DNA from: Epiperipatus broadwayi
Lineage: Eukaryota > Onychophora > Udeonychophora > Euonychophora > Peripatidae
NCBI GenBank assembly: GCA_028023455.1
Contig: JAQFVV010000021.1
Span: 6,290,853 to 6,354,852, forward strand
Direction of reading: 5' to 3'
DNA: 64,000 bases
This document shows positions 56,667-64,000 of the stretch, one piece after another. Below the pieces are notes generated by a model. The model was not told the DNA's origin. It saw only the letters and a program-made list of their open reading frames with translations, and ran no database searches. A program made the position numbers and the translations under genes. How positions within the stretch are numbered: the first letter of the stretch is position 1; every line of letters starts with the position of its first letter.

Positions 56667-57967
56667 TTAGGTACAAAGTCTTCTTTTACATTGTATTGGT
56701 CTAGATGATTTCCTCTTTTTAATCTGTATTTTATCCTCTTCTACCGCATCTTCTTCGATGTCGGTCAGTATCATCTGTTTATCTGGATTCTTTTCATTTG
56801 CATGTTGGAACTGCTGGAACATATCTAGTTGTATGTCATCTTCACTTTTACGAATATGATTTTTGTGATGCTTATATATGTTTCCATTTTCACCTTTAAT
56901 ATCATAAATTTGCTTTGATCGTGCCCATTCAATTTTTCCATTAACCCATTGTTTACATAGTATATCTCTGAATATTACCACATCTCCAATGTTAAAGTTT
57001 TTCACTGGGTCTTGATTATATTTATATATATGTGTATCAGGTTGCAAAAAATCTAAATTAGTTCGTATTTTCTGACCGAATAACATTTCAGCTGGTGATT
57101 TTCCAATCATTGTTGATGGAGTTATATGTTGATACATCATGAATTCCTGTGAGATGTTTTTCATATCAATATTTTTGTTTTTTCTTAAATATTTCTTCAC
57201 TTGCCCTATCATGTTTTCTGCCAAACCATTTGATTCAGGGTGATAAGGGATGTAAATACATGTTTGATGTCCCATTTTCCAAATTGTATTTTTAATTCTT
57301 CACTTGCAAATCTAGTTCTGATGTCAGAGACAATTACTTGTGGAAATCCATGTATATAAAATATGTCTGTTAAACATTTTATTGTTTCATTTGCACTAGT
57401 ATTTTTAACCTCATGACATTCTATCCATTTAGAAAAAGCATCGATTAAAATTAAATAATTTCTTCCTTCTAGTGGACTCGCACAGTCTATATGAAGTCTT
57501 TGCCAAGGATATATTGGTTTAGGCCAAGAAGAATATTGTTTATTCAGCAGAGCTATTTCAGACTTACATTTATCACATTTCTTAATATACTTTTTAATAT
57601 CATTACTTATCTGCAGCCACCAAACATAACTCCGAGATAGAGCTTTAGCTCATACGATGCCTGGGTGCCCCTGATGCAAAAGTTCTATAACTTTCATTTT
57701 TTCTATAGGAGGTATAACTACTCTGTCTCCCATATTAATACACCCTTTACAGACCGACAATTGGTCTCTATTGACCCAAAACCCCACTGCTAAATTTTCA
57801 GGTTTATTATTAGACCAACCTTTGCTTATCCATTTTCTAAGTAACTCATATCCGTCATTTTCGTTTGTCCATGTCTGAACTACTTTACTATTTATGACTT
57901 GTGATTTTATATTGTCAATGTGATTAACTTCCACATCAGTTTCATAGTTGTCATTATTTCTGGGCAT
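56667..57967 (-). pseudogene. Integrase region, broken by one stop and a frameshift
   Basis: 57967-57650 opens with MPRNND, just after the DALSR tether, and ends in the N-terminal zinc-finger part (VIELLHQGHPG, where HxxxH begins) at a TGA stop. The same frame continues open to about 57230 without an ATG: KKCDKCKS completes the HHCC finger, HIDCASP holds the first catalytic Asp and VSDIRTRF the second, though the usual SDNG is altered. A frameshift then leads into 57275-56667 (202 codons) with YHPESNGLAE (catalytic Glu) and the C-terminal domain (FNIGDVVIFRD ... YKHHKNHIRK). Integrase would insert the cDNA; this copy cannot produce it whole. Confidence 0.85.
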
Positions 57968-58491
57968 TCTAGATAGAGCGTCCGCATGAGAAATTATCTT
58001 TCCTTTTTAATATTTTAGATTAAAATCGTAAACTGTAAGTGTATTAGCCCCCCTGAACATGCATGGACTTAAATGCTCTGGCATCGGACGATCTTTTCCT
58101 GTAATCTTTAATAAAGGTTTGTGATCTGTTACTAATTCAAATTTCCATCCATATATAAACTGGTGAAATTTTTTCACAGCAAATATGACTGCCAAAGCTT
58201 CTTTGTCCAGCTGACTATAATTTTTTTCAGCTTTATACAATGTCCAAGAAGCATAAGCTACAGGACATTCATGACTGTCTATTTGATGCGCTAAAACTGC
58301 TCTGATTCCATATTGTGATGCATCTGTAGTAATAGTGATGTCTTTGTCGCTATCAAAATGCACTAATAAGCTACTAGAGGTTAACAATTCCTTAATTACT
58401 TTAAACACTTTTTCGTGTTTGGTATTCCAAATCCATTTCTGATCCTTGCATAGCAGTTTGTATAGAGGAGTTGCGACCATCACTTTGTTCT
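57968..58491 (-). pseudogene. RNase H domain of the minus-strand gypsy
   Basis: 58483-58007 (158 codons) begins in VATPLYKLL, then ITTDASQYGIRAVLAHQ (catalytic Asp in TDAS), YSQLDKEALAVIFAVKKFHQ (catalytic Glu region) and LVTDHKPLL (Asp). All recognisable catalytic acids remain. It is separated from the upstream reverse transcriptase by a frameshift near 58490, and from the integrase tether (HADALSR) by an in-frame TAA at 58007-58009. In life it would degrade the RNA strand during reverse transcription. Confidence 0.85.
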
Positions 58492-59712
58492 TTAGAAAAG
58501 TTCGAAAAAATTAAACAAATCTAGGAAAGCTTGAAGTTGCTTGACATTTATTGGGCTTGGAACATCTTTGACTGCCCTAATTTTTTCAGTTAATAGACTT
58601 TTCCCTTTTTCCGAAATAAGATGGCCTAAAAACTTTAATTCTTCAGTTTCCCAAATGCATTTTTTAATATTTAATTTTACCTCTGTGTTATTTAGTTTCT
58701 CGCATACTTCCCGAATTTTGCTTCTTAATTTTTCTGGTGACGTTGCAGCAATCAAAATATCATTATAATATGGCATCACACCTTCCAAGCCTTGTAATAT
58801 TGAATTTATTTTTGCTTAAAATATGTTTGGAGCTGATGTAATCCCAAAAGGGAGATGATTACATTTGAATAATCCAAAAGGGGTCATAATTGTCAATAAC
58901 CGAGCTGTATCATTCATAACTTTTAGTTGGTTATATGCCAAATTTAAATCCAATTTCGCAAAAATTTTTGCTTTAGTTAGATTACTGAGAATCTCACGTA
59001 CATTTGGCACTGGATAAGCTCCTTTATTAAGATATTTATTTACTGTTGTTCTATAATCTCCACACAGCCTAATTTTTTTGTCTGGTTTTGTTAACACAAC
59101 AATCGGCGTGGCCCAATCCGCCTCCTCGACTGGGGATAACACATATTTTTTAAATAATGCTTCTATTTTTTCCTCTACTAACTGCCTTTGGGCAAAAGGT
59201 ATTTTTCTTGGTTTACAAATAACTGGTCTAGCATTTTCATTTAAGTGCAAGTCAATGGGCTTTGATTTTATCAAACCTAAATCTTCCGTAAATAAATTCG
59301 GATATAACTCTATCATTTCTTTTTTCACCGAGACCTTTTTAACTATATTAAATTTAATGCCTAAGTCTTTAAACCAGTTTCTTCCTATTAATGGCCTAAT
59401 ATCTTTATCTACTATATATATAGGTAATTTGTAGTTTTTATTTTTAAAACCAACTATTACTTCAGATTTCCCAATTAACTTGATCGGGTTCCCGTTGATA
59501 TCTCTAATGTTAATGTTAGCTTTCTGTATTTTAATGTGAGGGCTATCTGTGGATATTTCCTTCCACTTTTCCATAGATATTAAAGAAATTCCTGAGCCAC
59601 TATCTATTTCCATTTCTACTCTTTTGTTACTTAACTTAATCTCTAGCATGAATTGATCCTGCTCATTTTTAAGATATTTTTTTAAATTACTGTTTTCCAC
59701 TGTTTCTGATCT
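58492..59712 (-). pseudogene. Protease and reverse transcriptase, active site mutated
   Basis: The 294-codon frame 59700-58816 has DSG at residues 33-35 (retropepsin), LIGRNWF at about 104-110 and the reverse-transcriptase fingers (PRKIPFAQRQ, ADWATPIVV, LCGDYRTTVNKYL). Motif A KLDLNLAYNQ is at 249-258, then LPFGITSAPNIF up to a TAA stop. The same frame resumes at 58788 with MPYYNDILIA, where the family has PYLDDIL, so the first catalytic Asp of the YxDD box is Asn. It ends at a stop and frameshift near 58492. The frame starts without an ATG, as expected for a pol fragment made by frameshifting or readthrough. Confidence 0.9.
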
Positions 59713-59727
59713 TTACCATATTCAGAT

Positions 59728-60428
59728 TTTCATTTAGGTTTGTAACATTTTTCATTCCTCCATTTACAGCTTTTAGACAAATGACCTACTTTACCACAAC
59801 AAAAACATTCTATTTCAAAACTTTTGCCTTCTTTAGTACAATCCTTATCTTTTCTCTCTATTTTAAAAATAGTATTTTTAGAGTTTTCCTCTGTTGTATT
59901 TGAAAAAGCTAAAGCTTGTTCTACCACTTATTCATATACTATTCCCTTTTGAATAGCACCTTCATAAGTCATCTGAGTTTCAATTAATAATGATTGACAC
60001 AATTTATCGTCCTTCATTCCCCATAATAACTGGTCAATAAGAATTTGTTCCACAAAGTTGCCGTACTTGCAATTCTTTGCTAATTGGCGTAGAACAATAT
60101 CATATTCTTTAATCGATTCAAGTTTGTCTTGTTTGCGGTTCCTCAATTTTAACGTAGCTAAATACTTTGATGGTTATGGGCTAAAATAATCTGATAGTCT
60201 TTGAACCAGGTCATCGTAGTTACTACTATCTGTAACTTGTCCATTATACAATTTGTTTACTATTTCAATAACTTTTCTACCTGACAAACATAATAATGCT
60301 GCTACTTTCCTGTCATTTTCAATAATACTATTTAATTTAAAATAATTTTGTAATTGAAACACATAAAAAGGCCATTCATGTGGATTATCTATCCCAAATT
60401 CCGATATATTAGCTTGTCCTATCGACAT
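59728..60428 (-). pseudogene. gag with CCHC knuckle, two in-frame stops
   Basis: ATG at 60428 opens a gag-like frame (MSIGQANISEFGI ... GRKVIEIVNKLYNG), typical of small gypsy gag proteins. TAA stops at 60176-60174 and 59930-59928 interrupt it, with the frame otherwise continuous through RQLAKNCKYGNFVEQ and into the nucleocapsid. There CFCCGKVGHLSKSC fits C-x2-C-x4-H-x4-C. Ends in TGA near 59730; pol follows in another frame. About 233 codons including the stops. Gag would form the particle and bind RNA. Confidence 0.85.
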
Positions 60429-60525
60429 TTTAATTCTTTAACAACTCACCGACTTCTGAATTACTGTTCAGTGTACTTCTTTCATAAAGCTTGAAAAACA
60501 AGTTTTCTCCTTACTGTGCCAAAAT

Positions 60526-61210
60526 TGTGATGTACTTGATTTAATGTTACTTATGAGAAACAACCAAATACATCTATTTCAAGTAACTATTATTCTTTTG
60601 CATAAAATTAAGATATCCCACTTACAGATACAAGATTTTATTAGTATGAAAAATAACAATCATTTATAAACAGAATTATCATTAGTTCTAGTAGTGCCTG
60701 TAAGGCTTACAAAAATAATAATAAGACAGGTATAGTATGTATAATTACCCTAGGTCAGTCTTTGGTACCTTCAGACCCGAATATCTGGTTCTCCTTCCAT
60801 CGTTGGCCCTGTTCTGAATTCGCGCTACACTTAAGTCTCTCAGAAAATCAGGACTGACACTAATCTGTCCTTTCTCTGCTAGATTATATCTACTCTTTGT
60901 TCTATTGTTTATTCCTTATCAATTTTAATCACCAAATTATTCTGGGCTTATTTCTGAACTAATTAATTAAATTGTTCTTTACCTTTTTAATCCTTCATTT
61001 AATTAATTATTTATTCAGATCTTCCATCTTGTTTTACACCTTGCTTTTTATACAATATCTATATGAAAAACCATTTGTAATTTCTAGTTTTCATTTTTAT
61101 TAAATCAACTCGTTTACTTTCACATGTAATTATTTAACACTTTTAACTTCTGGAGTACACACAGTTTCAAACGTATTTTTTCTTAATATTAATCATACTA
61201 CAACATAACA
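60526..61210 (-). repeat. 5' LTR of the minus-strand gypsy
   Basis: 685 bp, matching the 3' LTR end to end with scattered substitutions. Followed, in element orientation, by ATTT and the PBS-like TGGCACAGTAAGGAG. Confidence 0.9.
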
Positions 61211-61305
61211 CTCTCATATATATCTCTATTATATGAAGAGTATTTATCTAGAGTAAATTGTTACATTCTTATTTACCATTGTCAAACTCCCTCCACTCAC
61301 AACTT
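61211..61305 (-). mobile_element. Family A retrozyme, 5' part
   Basis: Minus strand: GTTGTGAGTGGAGGGAG, TTTGACAATGGTAAATAAG, AATGTAACAATTTACTC, ATAAATACTCTTCATATAAT, up to GAGATATATATGAGAG at the gypsy junction. In the 43.5-kb copy the GTGAGTGGAGGGAG block is present in the opposite orientation. Confidence 0.75.
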
Positions 61306-61510
61306 TGACCCCATCCATTTCAGATAAATTAATAATGATTATTACTAATTATTTTCGAAATTAGAGATTATCTTTAGCACAGATATAAACTTTAAACCTC
61401 ACTTAAAGTAAATATATCTGATTTTTTTTAAAATTTACACACACCCGGAGTTATTCACCTTTCTCTTTCCCATGTGTAATATCTTTACAAAGTATAATAA
61501 AAACTATTTC
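61306..61510. other. Short unassigned stretch
   Basis: No feature recognised between the retrozyme end and the inverted repeat. Confidence 0.3.
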
Positions 61511-61522
61511 CTATTGCATTGT

Positions 61523-61700
61523 CAAATGTATACCATATAATAATCAATTGACGAAATACTTTATTACTTTTACAATGCTTTATTATCCACCTTTTTCTTC
61601 AGTTAACAGTTTCGATTTGGATAATAAAGCATTGTAAAAGTAATAAAGTGTTTCATCAATTGATTATTATATGGTATATATTTGACAATGGAATAGGAAT
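61523..61700. repeat. Long inverted repeat of a Penelope-like end (family D)
   Basis: CATTGTCAAATGTATACC...ATAATAATCAATTGACG...ACAATGCTTTATTATCC on the left is matched by GGATAATAAAGCATTGT...CATCAATTGATTATTAT...GGTATATATTTGACAATG on the right. Arms are about 72 bp around a spacer of about 35 bp holding CTTCAGTTAACAGTTTCGA. The spacer and arm words match the family D end at 50.9-51.1 kb. Probably an inverted (5'-inverted) insertion of that element. Confidence 0.7.
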
Positions 61701-61739
61701 TAGTAGTTATTATACTTCGTGAAGAAGATAAAGGAATAC

Positions 61740-61887
61740 CGGAAATAAAGAAAATTTTTTTCATTTTAAAATATATTTATTAAACATAGTAACATAGTAA
61801 TATACAGTTAAACTTTATAAAAATTTACATAGTATTCAGAATGAAACTTGAAAAAGTCAATGTAGAGAAAAGGGAATCTTAATAAGA
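61740..61887 (-). other. 3' untranslated tail of the LINE
   Basis: About 140 bp from the stop codon to the point where the sequence becomes AAATATATTTTAAAATG and meets the inverted-repeat region. No long poly(A) tail is visible; the end is A/T-rich only. The exact 3' boundary and target duplication are not determined. Confidence 0.45.
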
Positions 61888-64000
61888 TTAAGAGGAAAAT
61901 AAAACTTTCACCCAAGTATCATCATGTAGACTCACAGGCGAAAGCAGAGAGTCTCCCTGCTTGACTTGATCAAGAAGCTTAATAAAGACACTTAGAGCCG
62001 AGTCCTGAGAATGACCAAAGATGAGCCTGCAATGTGTCAACCATAAAGAAAATGTTATAAAGATAGATAATCTTATTGCTGCAAATGATCCCTTCTTAAG
62101 AGTGTTAGAAACAGAAAGAGCATCCCTAAGATCCAGAGAGACATTCGCAACAATAAAGTCCCTAATCGACTTAAGAGCAGGACAGATATAGAAAATATGG
62201 AGAATTGTCTCATCATATAATCTACACAACTGACACTGAGATGAAATCCTAATGAAGCCTCTGCTGGTCACTAAAAAATAACTTGTTGGGAGTGCATTTA
62301 AATTTAGTTTAAGTACAAAATCAACATGTCTTGCTTCAATGAAAAGAAGTTTCATTTTACGCAAGAGAACTTTATTTGAAACACCTAATGAAGTCAAAAG
62401 AGGAGTATAATGTGGAAATTTTAATTTATAAACATCCCAGAATGACAATTTCCCATCAAGCGCAACTTGAACCGAGGGTATCGACTTAATAACTGACTTC
62501 CATAAATCAGCAATCCAATAACTTGAAAATGGAGGTGGCGTATCTGTAGGATCAATAACCAAAGGAAGGGATAACTGAGCAAGCTTTAGACAAGTTACAC
62601 GAAGAAAAGATATAGATCTCTGAAGATATAGAGTTGAGACCGAGTGCAAACCTAGACCATTTAAAAGCTTTGGCATTTGAATTTTAGCAATACTGATGGC
62701 TACGACCTTGTTTTTCCAAAATAATTTTGAACAAAGTGAATTTATAGCCCTCTCAAAATGCTTTGTTGGCCTAATAATTGGTAAATAATAACTAAGCCTT
62801 GAATATACCAAAGAGTTCAAGAGTGTAACCTTACCCATAAGCGAAATATTTATATTAACAAGCGATGCAACTATCCTTTTTGTTTTATCAAGAATAATAT
62901 TTTGAATCTGCCTTGTAATTACTGAACGAGATAAAACTATTGGAAAACCAAGGAAAGACTGAGGCTTGGCTGTGAAAGTGGAAATAATTGATAAACCAGA
63001 TTTAATTTTCCACATTGCGGATTTTGTAACATTAATATGAAGATTAAAAGTATTAGAAAAAGAGTCCAATATTTGCAACAAAGCCGGAAGAAAAGATTTA
63101 TCAGGAAGAAAGACAGAGACATCATCAACATAAGAAATATGATGAATAGTCTGTTTAAGAGCAGGAACATAGATACCAGGCAGTTTAGATTCTATCTGTA
63201 AAAGTAATGGATTTAAATATGTAATAAAACATAATGTGGCAAGAGGAGATCCCTGTGGCACTGAGAGATGTGGATGAAAACCATCTGCAAGTTTACCATC
63301 CAATGAAGTAAAGATGGACCTGTTAAGTAGAAGATTGGCTATAATACGGACATATGGAGTAGGAACCTGATAATCCTGAAGAGTCTGAAACAAAACAGAA
63401 GGCAGAACACAATCAAAGGCTGATGTGAAGTCCAATTGAACGACCACAGGTTTTGATTTATTATGACGCCTAATATACTCAATAAGAAGAAGAAAAAGCT
63501 GAACAGCTTCAGTTGTTGAATGACCCTTCTTTGCAAATTGAAATTTTGATAAATGAAGATAAATATTATTTTGTATATGATCTTTAACAATAGATTCAAT
63601 AGTCTTTATCAAAAGAGGTGTCATAGAAATAGGACGAATATTAGATAATGGAGAAGGAGTTAATTTCTTCTTAAGAAAAGGGACCATCGCCACTGGATAG
63701 AGATCAGGAATATTTACAAAATCATTAGCTAGAATATCAACCATATTACGAACTATTGGAGCTGTAAAAAATGAAAGATGAAGAAGGACAAACCTGGGAA
63801 TACCATGAATCCCAGGATGTATATTGTCTGGAAAAGAATTTAATTTTTGAATAATCATAGTTTCAGTTATATTATGACTAGAATCAAGCTCAGATTCATT
63901 CCAGATGTCGCCAATTCTAAAAGGCAACATTTGAAGCTTAGTTTTGAAATGATTACATAGTTCAAGCAACATAATAGGGCCAGAACATACTTTATTTCCT
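61888..64000 (-). CDS. Non-LTR retrotransposon ORF2 (L1/Tx1-like reverse transcriptase), 5' end beyond window
   Basis: A single frame without stops runs from the window edge to TAA at 61890-61888: 694 codons from the first ATG at 63972, and it stays open for nine more codons to 64000, so the true start lies outside. Numbering from that Met, motif A is LDFTSAFD at 180-187, PQGSPLA at 239-245 (motif B), catalytic YVDD at 281-284, then INVTKSAM at 313-320. A C-terminal zinc motif has C580, C583, H592, C597 (C-x2-C-x8-H-x4-C). RPISM at 113-117 and FWK at 418-420 also fit LINE order. The wording around YVDD is closest to Tx1/L1-type LINEs. The upstream endonuclease would lie beyond 64 kb. The uninterrupted frame suggests a young, possibly intact copy. 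Confidence 0.85.
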   Translation of the reverse strand, partial: GNKVCSGPIMLLELCNHFKTKLQMLPFRIGDIWNESELDSSHNITETMIIQKLNSFPDNIHPGIHGIPRFVLLHLSFFTAPIVRNMVDILANDFVNIPDLYPVAMVPFLKKKLTPSPLSNIRPISMTPLLIKTIESIVKDHIQNNIYLHLSKFQFAKKGHSTTEAVQLFLLLIEYIRRHNKSKPVVVQLDFTSAFDCVLPSVLFQTLQDYQVPTPYVRIIANLLLNRSIFTSLDGKLADGFHPHLSVPQGSPLATLCFITYLNPLLLQIESKLPGIYVPALKQTIHHISYVDDVSVFLPDKSFLPALLQILDSFSNTFNLHINVTKSAMWKIKSGLSIISTFTAKPQSFLGFPIVLSRSVITRQIQNIILDKTKRIVASLVNINISLMGKVTLLNSLVYSRLSYYLPIIRPTKHFERAINSLCSKLFWKNKVVAISIAKIQMPKLLNGLGLHSVSTLYLQRSISFLRVTCLKLAQLSLPLVIDPTDTPPPFSSYWIADLWKSVIKSIPSVQVALDGKLSFWDVYKLKFPHYTPLLTSLGVSNKVLLRKMKLLFIEARHVDFVLKLNLNALPTSYFLVTSRGFIRISSQCQLCRLYDETILHIFYICPALKSIRDFIVANVSLDLRDALSVSNTLKKGSFAAIRLSIFITFSLWLTHCRLIFGHSQDSALSVFIKLLDQVKQGDSLLSPVSLHDDTWVKVLFSS

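Larger units (their letters stand above)
55931..61210 (-). mobile_element. Ty3/gypsy LTR retrotransposon, minus strand, structurally complete
   Basis: Two 685-bp LTRs (TGTTATG...TCACA on the minus strand) flank a 3.9-kb interior. The target duplication CTCTC is exact (55926-55930, 61211-61215). The PBS-like TGGCACAGTAAGGAG starts four bases after the 5' LTR (60521 downward), and the polypurine tract GAGTGGGGGAGGAAT abuts the 3' LTR (56616-56630). The interior encodes gag, protease, reverse transcriptase, RNase H and integrase in gypsy order. LTRs differ at roughly 4% of sites by eye. Several in-frame stops and at least two frameshifts kill it. It is inserted in a family A retrozyme. Confidence 0.95.

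Noticed and set aside
59078-59434. 118-codon plus-strand open frame over the gypsy pol region
   Set aside because: Antisense shadow of the protease/reverse transcriptase frame; no independent signal.

Overview
The window is AT-rich (roughly three quarters A+T by eye) nuclear DNA from an animal, most likely an invertebrate. Almost everything recognisable is transposon-derived: Ty3/gypsy elements with animal-type gag-pol, RTE-like and L1/Tx1-like LINEs, hAT transposase remains and hAT-type MITEs, tRNA-derived SINEs, long AT microsatellites, and many copies of repeats carrying hammerhead-ribozyme cores. Ribozyme-bearing retrozymes and Penelope-like elements are known from molluscs, flatworms, cnidarians, rotifers and arthropods, so they fit a metazoan but do not fix the species. 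Nothing looks prokaryotic or organellar. The only candidate host gene is a small two-exon model on the minus strand at 41.5-42.5 kb.

Layout. 0-7.4 kb: AT-rich DNA with a tRNA-like SINE (0.7 kb) and two copies of a foldback repeat (family C, 3.6 and 4.7 kb), ending in a long AT microsatellite. 7.9-9.7 kb: decayed LINE reverse transcriptase (minus), holding a 220-bp palindrome and a small family C derivative. 11.4 kb: hAT-type MITE. 13.1 kb: foldback MITE. 14.3 kb: family C. 15.8-19.1 kb: decayed hAT (ZBED-type) transposase split by a 0.7-kb inverted-repeat element. 19.6-20.5 kb: two family C copies. 22.7 kb: palindromic MITE. 23.2-24.8 kb: cluster of hammerhead retrozyme family B, including a tandem dimer with a 479-bp period. 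25.1-28.3 kb: RTE-like LINE corpse (minus) interrupted by a SINE and a family B retrozyme. 28.9-30.3 kb: two family C foldbacks with well-preserved ribozyme cores. 30.8-32.3 kb: possible DNA transposon. 32.5-33.4 kb: second RTE-like LINE corpse. 36-41.4 kb: repeat-poor unassigned DNA. 41.5-42.5 kb: candidate gene. 43.3-48.4 kb: dead gypsy element (plus strand) with LTRs, PBS, PPT and 5-bp TSD; a 234-bp family A retrozyme sits inside its 5' LTR. 51-54.3 kb: Penelope-like/ribozyme-like end, hAT MITE, two family C copies. 55.8-61.3 kb: a family A retrozyme split by a complete but inactivated 5.28-kb gypsy element (minus). 61.9 kb to the end: LINE reverse-transcriptase ORF of at least 694 codons, open to the window edge.

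The most interesting content is the dispersed set of self-cleaving-RNA repeats. Families A and B share a type I hammerhead layout: CUGAUGA, stem II GUGCU/AGCAC, GAAA, a tiny helix III and helix I CCAA/UUGG. Family C has an independent sequence with the same architecture. In A and C helix III is a perfect palindrome (AUGCAU, ACUAGU), which suggests ribozymes that work as dimers, as reported for small retrozyme circular RNAs. Insertion order can be read directly: plus-strand gypsy, then retrozyme A in its LTR; and another retrozyme A, then the minus-strand gypsy inside it. All calls come from reading the sequence by eye; no database search or folding program was run.
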